Below are positions 25,971 to 34,892 of a DNA stretch of 64,000 nt, in pieces (position 1 is the first letter of the stretch; each line of letters opens with the position of its first letter). Both the position numbers and the translations under genes were made by a program. The notes under the pieces are model-generated. The model made no database searches. It was not told the origin of the DNA and saw only the letters and a list, made by a program, of their open reading frames with translations. Source of the DNA: Streptomyces sp. WMMB303 (GTDB lineage: Bacteria > Actinomycetota > Actinomycetes > Streptomycetales > Streptomycetaceae); NCBI RefSeq assembly GCF_029351045.1, contig NZ_JARKIN010000001.1, positions 927,001-991,000 of the forward strand, in the 5' to 3' direction.

Positions 25971-26502
25971 GTCGCAATCGCTCAGGAGGTACGTGTTGCG
26001 CGAGAAGCCGCGTTCGGGGTGCGCGATCAACGCCGCACTGGAGGTCCTGGGAGACCCCTGGACGCTGATCGTGCTGCGTGACGTGATCTTCGGCGGACGG
26101 CGGCACTTCCGGGATCTGCAACTCCGGAACGAGGAGGGGATCGCGTCCAACATCCTCGCCGGACGCCTGCGGAAGCTCGTCGAGACGGGGCTGCTCACCC
26201 GCGACGACGCCACGCGTGGCCAGAAGGCGACCTACACCCTCACCGAAGCCGGTATCCAGACCCTCCCGGTGATGGCCGCGCTCGGGACGTGGGGGGTACA
26301 GCACCGGCCCACGACCCCGGAGCTCGCGGTGCGCGCCCGCATTCTCGCGGACGGTTCCCCGGAACTCGTGGAGGACCTCATGGACGAACTGCGCGAGATC
26401 CATCTCGGCATCGCCCGCGAGAACCCGAAGAGCCCCAGTGCTTCCGAACGCTTGCAACAGGCCTACGAAGCCGTGCGGTCACAGGAGTCCCAGGCCGGCT
26501 GA
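25969..26502 (+). CDS. HxlR-family transcriptional regulator
   Basis: 177 residues. The winged helix is clear: CAINAALEVLGDPWTLIVLR, FRDLQLRNEEGIASNILAGR and LVETGLLTRDDATRGQKATY. The conserved Cys near residue 18 is the redox/electrophile-sensing position in this family. A second ribosome site AGGAGG at 25984-25989 would favour a start at GTG 25993 or TTG 25996, giving a protein 8-9 residues shorter. It likely controls the neighbouring reductase gene. Confidence 0.9.
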   Translation: MSQSLRRYVLREKPRSGCAINAALEVLGDPWTLIVLRDVIFGGRRHFRDLQLRNEEGIASNILAGRLRKLVETGLLTRDDATRGQKATYTLTEAGIQTLPVMAALGTWGVQHRPTTPELAVRARILADGSPELVEDLMDELREIHLGIARENPKSPSASERLQQAYEAVRSQESQAG

Positions 26503-26581
26503 CCGCCGCCCCGGGCGTCGCCGGGTGACCACTGGCCTGTCGGCGCCATCGGGTTCACGCTGGAGAGGAGAGGAGGCTGTC

Positions 26582-27577
26582 ATGCCGGCAACTCCGCAAC
26601 TCGACGACGAGCTCGTCAGGGAACTGATCGGCGACGCGGTCGCCGCCCCCTCCATGCACAACGCCCAGCCGTGGCGCTTCGTCTACCACCGCACCGCGCA
26701 CGTGGTCGACCTCTACGCGGACAGGCTGCGGGCCATGCCGACGGCGGATCCGGAGAACAGGGCCCTGCACATCGGATGCGGTGCGGCGCTGCTCAACCTC
26801 CGGGTGTCGGCATGGCACGCGGCCCTGCGGCCGGTGGCGACCGTGCACAGCGCGGCCGACACGGCCGAGCCGCTGGCCACGGTGCGCCTGGAACGTGCCG
26901 CTCCGCAGGAGATCGACTACGACCTCGCCGGACTCCAGGGGGCCGTCTCCCTACGTCACACCAGCCGCTACCCCTACGCCGAGACCCCCCTCCCGGACCC
27001 GCTGCGACAGCGTCTGGCCGACCAGGCGCGGAGCGAGGGCGCGATGCTGAGCTTTCCTTCCGGCTGGCATCTGGAACTGGTACTCGACGTGATCGAGGAC
27101 GCCGAGTCGGAGTCGCGCTTCACCGGTGACCCCGACGAGCAGAAGTGGGTGCGCACCGGCGCCGACGCCTCGGACACCACACGGGACGGGATCCCCGAGT
27201 ACAGCCTCGGCGCACGCAGGCGGGAGGGCAGGGCGCCGGTCCGGGACTTCGCCCGCGGCCACGCCGAGACCGACCGCGGGTCGGCGGCCTTCGAGCGGAT
27301 GCCGCAGCTCGCGGTCGTCTCCACCCGCGAGGACCGGCCGCTGGACTGGGTGGCCGCCGGGCAGGCCATGGAGCGCGTGCTGCTGCTGGCCACGCGGGAA
27401 GGTGTGGTCGGCTCGTTCGCCACCCAGGCCCTGGAACGGCAGGAGCTGCGCTGGCTGCTGCGGGATCCGGTGGCGGGTGCGGGCCCGGTCCAGATGATCA
27501 TGCGGCTGGGGTATGGGCCGATGGGGGCGCACACTCCCCGGCGTTCCGTCCGGGACGTCCTGGACACAGTTCCCTGA
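26582..27577 (+). CDS. Acg-type nitroreductase-family protein
   Basis: 331 residues. The N-terminus MHNAQPWRFVYH and the C-terminal GQAMERVLLLATREGVVGSF match the Acg/Rv2032 branch of the nitroreductase superfamily: about 330 residues, two fused half-domains, FMN pocket often degenerate. In mycobacteria such proteins are DosR-controlled and thought to store flavin or protect against nitrosative stress. ATG 26582 follows AGGAGG. The gene is the first of several same-strand stress genes. Confidence 0.88.
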   Translation: MPATPQLDDELVRELIGDAVAAPSMHNAQPWRFVYHRTAHVVDLYADRLRAMPTADPENRALHIGCGAALLNLRVSAWHAALRPVATVHSAADTAEPLATVRLERAAPQEIDYDLAGLQGAVSLRHTSRYPYAETPLPDPLRQRLADQARSEGAMLSFPSGWHLELVLDVIEDAESESRFTGDPDEQKWVRTGADASDTTRDGIPEYSLGARRREGRAPVRDFARGHAETDRGSAAFERMPQLAVVSTREDRPLDWVAAGQAMERVLLLATREGVVGSFATQALERQELRWLLRDPVAGAGPVQMIMRLGYGPMGAHTPRRSVRDVLDTVP

Positions 27578-27597
27578 GCGATTCGAGGGATATGGCC

Positions 27598-28281
27598 ATG
27601 AGCACCATGAGGGCCCCGGCCGGCCGGGCTTCGCCGTCCGGGCGCTGCACGCAGCCTTCGCCGCGCACCGTCGGTGACGTGATGACGCACACCGTCGTCG
27701 CCGTGGGAAGCACCGCGGGTTTCAAGCAGATCGTCAGGACGCTGCGCGAGTGGCGGGTCGGTGCCGTGCCCGTACTCGAAGGCGACGGCCGGGTGATCGG
27801 CGTGGTCTCCGAGGGTGATCTGCTTCCCGCACCGGACGCGGCGCGCGCGCGTCCGCCTCCGGGAGCGGACGCCGGGGTGCACGGCGCGGCGAACCGGCAG
27901 CGCGGCTCGGCGGCGGATCTGATGACGAGCCCCGCGGTGACGGTGCGGAGCGGTACCCGGGTGGGCGAGGCCGCCCGCACCATGGCGGGCAGGAAGCTGA
28001 AGAGTCTCCCGGTGATCGACGGAGACGGCAGGCTGATCGGCATCGTGAGCCGCGCGGACGTGCTCAGCGTCTATCTCCGTTCCGACGAACAGATCGCGCA
28101 GGCGGTGCGGGAGGAGATCCTCGCACCGCTGTCCGGCGCCGTGGGCGAACTGCGGGCCGAGGTGCACGACGGCGTCGTCACCCTGTCGGGTCAGGCGTCG
28201 GATCCCGAACTGGTTCCGCTGGTGGTCCGCACGGTGCTGGCCCTCGAAGGGGTCGTGGACGTGCGGGTCAGCGGAGGCTGA
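27598..28281 (+). CDS. Twin CBS plus BON domain protein
   Basis: 227 residues. CBS 1 starts TVGDVMTHTVVAVGSTAGFK and ends GVVSEGDLL; CBS 2 starts SAADLMTSPAVTVRSG and ends GIVSRADVLSVYL. A BON domain follows (LRAEVHDGVVTLSGQASD, LEGVVDVRVSGG). CBS pairs bind adenine nucleotides; BON domains bind membranes or lipids. ATG 27598 was preferred over ATG 27592 because GAGGGA is better placed. The gene sits 20 bp after the nitroreductase gene, probably in the same transcript. Confidence 0.9.
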   Translation: MSTMRAPAGRASPSGRCTQPSPRTVGDVMTHTVVAVGSTAGFKQIVRTLREWRVGAVPVLEGDGRVIGVVSEGDLLPAPDAARARPPPGADAGVHGAANRQRGSAADLMTSPAVTVRSGTRVGEAARTMAGRKLKSLPVIDGDGRLIGIVSRADVLSVYLRSDEQIAQAVREEILAPLSGAVGELRAEVHDGVVTLSGQASDPELVPLVVRTVLALEGVVDVRVSGG

Positions 28282-28422
28282 GCCCCCGGGTGCCCGGTGA
28301 CCTCGCGCGGACCGCGAACGTGCCGGTGCTCTTGCACCCCCGCCGATTCGTGCGGAGCGAGGCACGGACGGCCGACGTACCCCGGTGCACGCGCACCCGG
28401 TGAGACAAGGAGGCCGGAGCAG

Positions 28423-28719
28423 ATGAGGCACAGGACAGTACGCGACCTGATGACCCGCCCCGCGGTGTGTGTCAACCCCGGTACCGGGCTGAAGGAGACC
28501 GCCCGGCTCATGGCCGAGCACGACATCAGCGCGGTGCCCGTCGTCGACGAGAACGAGAAGCCGGTCGGGATGGTGTCGGAGGGCGTCGTACGGGTGCGGG
28601 GGCGGATCGGCGCACACGACTCGCCGGAACTCCTGGAGCGGCTGTGCCGGGCCGTCGACGGGGTGGTCGATGTCCGACTCGACCTCGGCGGGCCGGAACA
28701 GGCACCGGCGGCGGCCTGA
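28423..28719 (+). CDS. Short CBS-BON protein, apparently shrunken
   Basis: 98 residues from ATG 28423, with AAGGAGG upstream. It has one CBS motif (TVRDLMTRPAVCVNPGTG...VGMVSEGVVRV) joined directly to the last third of a BON domain (LLERLCRAVDGVVDVRLDL). Compared with the preceding 227-residue CBS-CBS-BON protein, it looks like an internal-deletion derivative that lost the second CBS and half of BON. A single CBS can still work as a dimer, so it may be functional. Confidence 0.8.
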   Translation: MRHRTVRDLMTRPAVCVNPGTGLKETARLMAEHDISAVPVVDENEKPVGMVSEGVVRVRGRIGAHDSPELLERLCRAVDGVVDVRLDLGGPEQAPAAA

Positions 28720-28880
28720 CCCGCACGACCGGTCTGCTCGTCGGTCTCGGGTGACCACGCCGTCCCGGCAGAACGGCACCGGTGGACAGGGTCCGGACCG
28801 GGCGCGAAGCTGGCGATGAGCCCCCTGCCCGGAATGAAGGGCATGGCGGTCATACCGGTCTTGGTGAAAGAGGGTGCGGA

Positions 28881-29843
28881 ATGGGCCCGAGCTTCACGGT
28901 GGGCCTCGACGGCTCACCCGAGAGCGCGGCGGCTGCCCGGTGGGCAGCGGGTACCGCGCAGCGCTGGGAGTCGGCCCTGCGCCTGGTGGCGGTCCGGACG
29001 GGGCCGGACGGCGCCGCTCCGGACCGGGAACCGGAGGAGCGGGCGGAGGCGGCACGGGAGCCGGAGGGACAGGCGGAGGCGGCGCCGAAGCTCGGCGCCC
29101 GGGCGGAAGCGTCCGACGTACTGCCGACCGTCGCGGCCCAGCTGCGCGCCGAACACCCGGCCCTGCAGATCAGCACCTCGGTGCTGGAGGGGGCCGCAGC
29201 GCGGGTCCTGACGGAGCTGTCGGGCGACACCGAGTTGCTGGTGCTCGGCTCGCGCGGGCCGGGCGCCGTGCACGGCTTCCTCGTCGGCTCGGTCGCCCTC
29301 CCGGTGGCCGCCCACGCCCGGTGCCCCCTCGTCCTCGTCCGGGACTCCTCCCGTGCGGACGAGAGCGCCGGGCCGCGGACCGCCGAGCCCACGGAGCGGG
29401 CCTCCACACCCCCGGCACCCGGCGTGGTCGCGGGCTTCGACGTGCGGGAACCGGCCGCGGATCTGCTGGAATTCGCCTTCGCGGCAGCTCGGAGGTGGAG
29501 CGTACCGCTGACGGTCCTGCACGGGTGGGAGCCGCCGCCCGTCTACGGGGCGCGACCGCTGCCGCTGGCCGCGTCGGCGCTGGAGGACGTGCTGGGCGAA
29601 CGCGCGGCGCTGCTGAAGCAGGCGGTGGAGCCGTGGGCCGAGCGCTATCCCGAGGTGGCGGTGGACGCACGCGCCGTCCTGGAGCAGCCGACGGTGCTGC
29701 TGACGCGGGCCGCCGCCCAGGCCCGGCTGCTGGTCGTGGGGCGGCGGGTCCGCACCGCCCGGCTGGGCACGCACATCGGCCCCGTGACCCACGGGGTCAT
29801 GCACCACGCGTCCGCTCCGGTCGCCGTGGTACCGCATCCCTGA
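28881..29843 (+). CDS. Tandem-domain universal stress protein
   Basis: 320 residues with two Usp domains. Domain 1 starts FTVGLDGSPESAAAARWA and has the nucleotide motif VLGSRGPGAVHGFLVGSVA. Domain 2 starts GVVAGFDVREPAADLL and ends VVGRRVRTARLGTHIGPVTH. Domain 1 carries an unusual Glu/Ala-rich insertion (about residues 45-75, repeats of REPEG/EERAEA type). ATG 28881 follows AGAGGG. Usp proteins bind ATP and modulate growth arrest and stress survival. Confidence 0.92.
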   Translation: MGPSFTVGLDGSPESAAAARWAAGTAQRWESALRLVAVRTGPDGAAPDREPEERAEAAREPEGQAEAAPKLGARAEASDVLPTVAAQLRAEHPALQISTSVLEGAAARVLTELSGDTELLVLGSRGPGAVHGFLVGSVALPVAAHARCPLVLVRDSSRADESAGPRTAEPTERASTPPAPGVVAGFDVREPAADLLEFAFAAARRWSVPLTVLHGWEPPPVYGARPLPLAASALEDVLGERAALLKQAVEPWAERYPEVAVDARAVLEQPTVLLTRAAAQARLLVVGRRVRTARLGTHIGPVTHGVMHHASAPVAVVPHP

Positions 29844-29929
29844 GGCCCGTGTCCTCGGCGTCCTCGGCGTCCGCGGGCGCCCTGCCGAGGCGGCGTGGGA
29901 AGGCGGGCGCGGCGCGGCGACCGCGCGGG

Positions 29930-30820
29930 TCAGGGCTCCCGGTCCGGGCCGGGGACCACGGCGACCGGGCAGGGGGCGTACTGCAGCATCGCGCTGCTGA
30001 CCGACCCCAGCCGCAGCCCGGGGAAGCCGCCTCTCCCCCGCGAGCCCACGACCAGGAGTCCCGCACCGGCGGCCGCGTCGAGCAGGGTCTGCCGGATGCG
30101 CCCGTTCACGCTCCGCCGCTCGACGGACACTTCCGGGCAGCGCTCGGCCCAACCGGCCAGCGCCTCGGCGAGCAGGCGCTCCTCGCCGTCCCGCAGCTCC
30201 TCCACGACCTCCGCGATGGATCTGGTGGGGTCGGTGTGCGGAAGCGTGGGCACGCTCCACTCCGTCCACGCGTGCAGCGCGAGCAGGTCCGTCTCGTGCA
30301 CGGCCGCCTCCTGGAAGGCGAAGGCGGTCGCCGCTTCGGCGGCGGGCGAACCGTCCACTCCGAGCACCACCGGGCCGGTCGGCGGCCGCGAGGAGCGGGC
30401 CACCAGCACCGGGGTCCGGGCGACGGCGGTCAGATGGCGGGTGACCGAGCCGAGCAGTCCGCTCGCGACCCGGCCGTGTCCGCGGCTGCCGACCACCGTC
30501 AAAAACGCCTCCGCTCCGAGTTCCGCCAGCAGGGAGCGGGCGTCGTCCGTCGAGAGCGCGGTCTCGACCGCGATGCCCGGTGCCAGGTCCTCGGCCCGGG
30601 TCCGTGCTTCGCGCAGGATGCTCTCGCCGCGCTCGCGCAGCGCGGGTGGACTGCTCTCGTGGAGCAGCATGGCCGGGCCCGGTGGCGGCGGCCGGTCCAC
30701 GGCGTGGGCGATCACCAGTCGCCGGCCGTGCGCCGCGGCTTCCCCGGCGGCCAGTGCCAGCGCCGCTCCGGCCGGCTCGGAACCGTCCGTGCCGACGACG
30801 ACCGGGGCGCCGTTCACCAC
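29930..30820 (-). CDS. Tandem-domain universal stress protein
   Basis: 296 residues with GTG 30820 (or GTG 30817) as start. Domain 1 begins APVVVGTDGSEPAGAALALA and has VVGSRGHGRVASGLLGSVTR. Domain 2 begins GPVVLGVDGSPAAEAATAFA and has VVGSRGRGGFPGLRLGSVSS. Both domains keep the GxxGx9GS ATP motif. It is the only Usp gene here on the minus strand, converging with the preceding Usp gene. Frame continuation further upstream is GC-driven and has no plausible start. Confidence 0.9.
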   Translation of the reverse strand: MVNGAPVVVGTDGSEPAGAALALAAGEAAAHGRRLVIAHAVDRPPPPGPAMLLHESSPPALRERGESILREARTRAEDLAPGIAVETALSTDDARSLLAELGAEAFLTVVGSRGHGRVASGLLGSVTRHLTAVARTPVLVARSSRPPTGPVVLGVDGSPAAEAATAFAFQEAAVHETDLLALHAWTEWSVPTLPHTDPTRSIAEVVEELRDGEERLLAEALAGWAERCPEVSVERRSVNGRIRQTLLDAAAGAGLLVVGSRGRGGFPGLRLGSVSSAMLQYAPCPVAVVPGPDREP

Positions 30821-31320
30821 GACGCTCCGCGGCGCGGGTACGGGGTCCGACTGGTCATGCTGGCTCCCTGCTGTCGTGGCGCCGGGCAGCTGGCCGGGGC
30901 GCCGAACACGTCGCCGGGACGCCGGACGCGCCACACGGAGAGCGGGCGGCTCACCGGCCCGGCCTCCCGGCGGTGGAGGCCCGGGAGCCCTGCCGTCGCC
31001 CGTCGTACCCCGGAACGGCCCTGGTCCCGGAGAGCCGGGCTGGACGGGGCCCGGATCGCCCGGCTCCTGGACGGAACGTTCCCGTCCCGGGCGGCCGGCG
31101 GCAACCGGACCGGTGCCTGTCGCCCAGCGCTCACCCGTCCGGGTCAACACCGGGCTGTCCGTCCGCGCCCGGATCCGGTGGCCCGCGCCTGCCGGAGGCA
31201 GCATCCCCGCGTCTCCCCGCGTGCCGTCCGCGCGGGGCGGGGCGAGGATGGCGGGGCGGAGGGGAATCGACCGTCCGGGGGTCTCGGACGGCAGCGGACC
31301 GACGCGGCGGGAGGCCCCGC
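30821..31320. other. 500-bp region between divergent Usp genes
   Basis: No supportable gene. All open frames crossing it have Arg/Pro/Gly-dominated compositions expected of random GC-rich DNA. It must contain the promoters of the two flanking divergent universal stress genes; no clear -10/-35 or dormancy-regulator palindrome was recognised. Confidence 0.4.
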
Positions 31321-32169
31321 ATGAACGAGGTCGTGGTCGGGGTGGACGGCTCGGAGGAGAGCACACGGGCCGCCCGGTGGGCGGGGCGGGAGGCCGAGGC
31401 GCGCGGGGCCGTGCTGCGCATCGTGACGGCTGCCGGGCCCTGGGCGACGCCGGCGCCCGAAGGCGGCCCGGCGGCGGGTCCGTCGTGGCCGCGGGAGAAC
31501 ACCCGCGCGGCGGCGCAGGCGGCGCAGGACGCGGCCGCCGGGCTCACCGTACGGGAAGAGGTGGTCGGTGAGCGGCCGGTGAAGGCGCTGCTGACCGCCG
31601 CGCGGGAAGCGGACATGCTGGTGCTCGGCTCCCGGGCACTCGGGCCCGTGACCGGGTTCGTCCTGGGGTCGGTCGGACTGTCGGTGGTGGCCCACGCGAC
31701 GCTGCCGGTGGTGGCGGTCCGGGACGGCGAGGCGGGCGCCTCGGCCCCGGTGCTGGTCGGGGTGGATGTCACGCACGACTGCGACCCGGTGCTCGGCTTC
31801 GCCTACGAGACGGCCCGGCAGCACGGTGTGGGGGTCCGGGTGCTGCACGCCTGGAGCGTCCAGCACCAGTACGCCTATCCCTCGGCGTTGCCGGACCCGA
31901 CGGCTGTCGACCGGGCCGAAGCCGCGGCGGGGCGCGCGGTGGAGGAGGTGCTGGAGCCGTGGCGGCAGCGGTGCCCGGACGTCGAGACGCGCACCATCCT
32001 GGCCCTCGGCGCTGCCGCGCCGTTCCTCCTGGACGAGAGCAGCAGCGCCGCGCTCCTGGTGACGGGACGCCGGACCCGGGGGCACCCGTTCCCCACCCGG
32101 ATCGGGCCCGTCACGCACGCGGCGCTGCACCACGCGGCCTGCCCCGTGGCAGTCGTCCCGCACCGCTGA
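31321..32169 (+). CDS. Tandem-domain universal stress protein
   Basis: 282 residues. Domain 1 begins NEVVVGVDGSEESTRAARWA and has VLGSRALGPVTGFVLGSVGL. Domain 2 begins APVLVGVDVTHDCDPVLGFA and ends with VTGRRTRGHPFPTRIGPVTH. The ATP motif is standard in domain 1 and degenerate in domain 2. ATG 31321 follows GGGAGG. The GH65 gene follows on the same strand 182 bp later. Confidence 0.92.
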   Translation: MNEVVVGVDGSEESTRAARWAGREAEARGAVLRIVTAAGPWATPAPEGGPAAGPSWPRENTRAAAQAAQDAAAGLTVREEVVGERPVKALLTAAREADMLVLGSRALGPVTGFVLGSVGLSVVAHATLPVVAVRDGEAGASAPVLVGVDVTHDCDPVLGFAYETARQHGVGVRVLHAWSVQHQYAYPSALPDPTAVDRAEAAAGRAVEEVLEPWRQRCPDVETRTILALGAAAPFLLDESSSAALLVTGRRTRGHPFPTRIGPVTHAALHHAACPVAVVPHR

Positions 32170-32351
32170 TCCGCATCCGCTCCCGCGCTCCCGCGCGGGC
32201 GTGTGGTCCGGCCCGCCGGGGTCCCGGTGCGCGTCACCGCGGGCGCCGGCACGGTGGCCGCCTCCCGGCCGCTCTGTTTACCTGGAACCGGGCCGGGTCG
32301 CCGGGCCGGGCCGGTGGCGGGATCCCGCGGTACTGCACGGAGGCTGGGACC

Positions 32352-34805
32352 ATGCCGGGGAACGAACCTCCGCACGACGAGTGGACCTGGAGCTACGAGG
32401 GGTACTCGCCGGAGCAGGAACGGCTCAGGGAGGCCCTGTGCACCCTGGGCAACGGCTACTTCGCCACCCGGGGCGCCGCGCCCGAGGCCGAGGCCGACGC
32501 GCACCACTACCCGGGGACGTACGCCGCCGGCTGCTACGACCGGCTCACCTCGCGCGTCTCGGGCCGGCAGGTCGAGAACGTCGAGAACGTCGAGAACGAG
32601 GACATGGTCAACCTGCCCAACTGGCTGCCGCTCCGCTTCCGCGCCCGCCCGGACGGCGACGGGACCGAGCCGCCCTGGTGGGCGCCGGACCGGCCCGGGC
32701 TCCTGGAGCACCGGCAACTCCTCGACCTGCGGGGCGGAGTCCTCTCCCGGCAGGTGCGGTACCAGGATCCGGCTTCCGGGCACCGGCTGCGGGTGGAGCA
32801 GGAGCGCATCGTCCACATGGGGGAACCGCACCGGGCCGCGCTGCGGACGACGTTCACCGCGGAGAACTGGTCCGGGGAGCTGGAGGTGGAGGCCGGGCTG
32901 GACGCGACGGTGACCAACAGCGGCGTCGAGCGGTACCGGAACCTCTCCGGTGCGCATCTGACCGCGGCGGAGGCGGGTTCCGCCGGGGAGCACACCGTCT
33001 GGGTGCACTGCCGCACCCGTACCTCCCACCACACGATCGCGGTCGCCGCGCGCCTGGGGTGCTCGGCCGGCGACGGCCGCATCGGGGTGACCGCGCTGGA
33101 GGACGGCCGCGCCCGGCAGCGGCTCGTCCTGACTCTGCGTCCGGGCGAGAGCGTGCACGTCGACAAGACCGCGGCCCTCTACCGCAGCGGGGACCGGGGG
33201 ATCAGCGCCCCCCCTACCGCGGCGCTCGAGGCGGTCGCGTGCGCCCCCGCGTTCCCGCGACTGCTGGAGTCGCACCGGCTCGCCTGGCGGCACCTGTGGG
33301 AGCGGGCGCATCTGGAGGTGCCCGGGGAGACAGGGCGCATCCTGCGGCTGCACCACTTCCACGTGCTGCAGACCCTCTCCCCGCACACCGCCCAGCTGGA
33401 TGTGGGGGTGCCCGCCCGCGGACTGCACGGTGAGGCGTATCGCGGGCACGTCTTCTGGGACGAGCTCTTCGTGCTCCCCTACCTGAACCTGCACTTCCCC
33501 GAGGTCTCCCGCGCCCTGCTCGCCTACCGGCACCGCCGGCTGCCCGCGGCCTGCCGGAACGCCGGGGCGGCCGGGTACGCGGGGGCGATGTATCCGTGGC
33601 AGAGCGGCAGCGACGGACGCGAGGAGGCCCAGACCCTGCACCTCAACCCGGAGTCCCGGCGCTGGCTGCCGGACCACTCCAGGCTGCAGCGTCACGTGGG
33701 AGCGGCCGTCGCCTACAACGTCTGGCGTTACGCGGAGGCCACCGGGGACCGGGAGTTCCTGCACACGCAGGGCGCCGAGATCCTGCTGCAGATCGCGCGC
33801 TTCTGGTGCAGCGCCGCCGGGTACGAGGCGGCCGACGGGCGCTACCACATCCGGGGCGTACTGGGCCCGGACGAGTACCACGACGCGTATCCCGGCAGCG
33901 AACGGCCGGGGATCGACGACAACGCCTACACCAACGCGGCCGCCTCCTGGGTGCTCACCCGGGCGCTGGAACTCGTCCGCGGTCTCCCCCACCCGCGGCG
34001 GGACCACCTGCTGGCCGAACTGGGGCTCACCGCGGCGGAGCTGGACCGCTGGGAGGAGGTCTCGCGGCGGCTGTGCATCCCCTTCCACGGCGGGGTGATC
34101 GACCAGTTCGACGGCTACCACGCGTTGGCGGAGCTCGACTGGCAGCGCTACCGCGACCGGTACGGCGACATCCGGCGGCTCGACCGCATCCTGGAGGCGG
34201 AGGGGGACTCCGTCAACCGCTACCAGGCGTCCAAGCAGGCCGACGTCCTCATGCTGGGCTATCTCTTCCCGCCGCGGGAACTGGCCGCCCTCTTCCGGCA
34301 CCTGGGGTACCGCGTCGACGAGGAGACCTGGGACCGCAGCGTCGACCACTACCTCTCCCGTACCAGTCACGGCTCCACGCTCAGCGGACTGGTCCACGGC
34401 TGGCTGCTGTCCAGGGAGCAGCGGCCCGAGGCGTGGCGCTATATGCAGGAGGCGCTGCAGGGTGATGTGTGCGACCTGCAGGGCGGTACCACCCCGGAGG
34501 GCGTCCACCTGGGCGCCATGGCCGGCACCCTCGACCTGGTCCAGCGGGGCCTGACCGGGCTGGAGGCACGGAACGGCACGCTCCACCTGGCGCCTGCCTC
34601 CGTCCCCGAACTGTGCAGCTACGGCTTCACCATCCGCTTCGGCGAGCACTGGGGCGTACGCATCCGGCTGCGGAAGGACTTCCTGGAGGTGAGCCTCCCG
34701 TCGGCGGAGCGGTCTGCGCTGCGGGTCGCCCTCGGCGGGCACACCGTCCTCGTCGCCCCCGGCGAGAGCCGCACCATCAGCCTGACGGAGCCACCACGCC
34801 CTTGA
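32352..34805 (+). CDS. GH65 disaccharide phosphorylase/hydrolase
   Basis: 817 residues, the usual length of GH65 (maltose/trehalose/kojibiose phosphorylase family). N-terminal beta-sandwich starts at EGYSPEQERLREALCTLGNG; the (alpha/alpha)6 barrel contains AYRGHVFWDELFVLPYL and MYPWQSGSDGREE. The catalytic acid is probably E508 in VLGPDEYHD, with NAYTN and KQADVLML nearby. Phosphorylases bind phosphate through a Ser/Thr-rich loop; RTSHGSTLS is the candidate, so phosphorolysis is likely. A 9-bp triplication (32571-32597) encodes VENVENVEN. ATG 32352 has GGAGG upstream. Co-location with Usp genes suggests storage-sugar mobilisation under stress. Substrate unknown. Confidence 0.9.
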   Translation: MPGNEPPHDEWTWSYEGYSPEQERLREALCTLGNGYFATRGAAPEAEADAHHYPGTYAAGCYDRLTSRVSGRQVENVENVENEDMVNLPNWLPLRFRARPDGDGTEPPWWAPDRPGLLEHRQLLDLRGGVLSRQVRYQDPASGHRLRVEQERIVHMGEPHRAALRTTFTAENWSGELEVEAGLDATVTNSGVERYRNLSGAHLTAAEAGSAGEHTVWVHCRTRTSHHTIAVAARLGCSAGDGRIGVTALEDGRARQRLVLTLRPGESVHVDKTAALYRSGDRGISAPPTAALEAVACAPAFPRLLESHRLAWRHLWERAHLEVPGETGRILRLHHFHVLQTLSPHTAQLDVGVPARGLHGEAYRGHVFWDELFVLPYLNLHFPEVSRALLAYRHRRLPAACRNAGAAGYAGAMYPWQSGSDGREEAQTLHLNPESRRWLPDHSRLQRHVGAAVAYNVWRYAEATGDREFLHTQGAEILLQIARFWCSAAGYEAADGRYHIRGVLGPDEYHDAYPGSERPGIDDNAYTNAAASWVLTRALELVRGLPHPRRDHLLAELGLTAAELDRWEEVSRRLCIPFHGGVIDQFDGYHALAELDWQRYRDRYGDIRRLDRILEAEGDSVNRYQASKQADVLMLGYLFPPRELAALFRHLGYRVDEETWDRSVDHYLSRTSHGSTLSGLVHGWLLSREQRPEAWRYMQEALQGDVCDLQGGTTPEGVHLGAMAGTLDLVQRGLTGLEARNGTLHLAPASVPELCSYGFTIRFGEHWGVRIRLRKDFLEVSLPSAERSALRVALGGHTVLVAPGESRTISLTEPPRP

Positions 34806-34892
34806 GCAGCGTGCGGCCGAGGGGCGCCGGGCCCCGCCGGGCGTACCGTTCGGGGCCGGTGGATGCGGGGCGCCGGGGCCGGGTCGCGGGTG

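Noticed and set aside
28282..32351. DosR-type GGGNC...GNCCC palindromes before the stress genes
   Set aside because: No convincing copy was found by eye; the palindrome near 22462 has the opposite half-site order.
32200..34465. Long alternative frames over the GH65 gene
   Set aside because: Composition is Arg/Pro/Gly-heavy and family motifs occur only in the frame starting at 32352.
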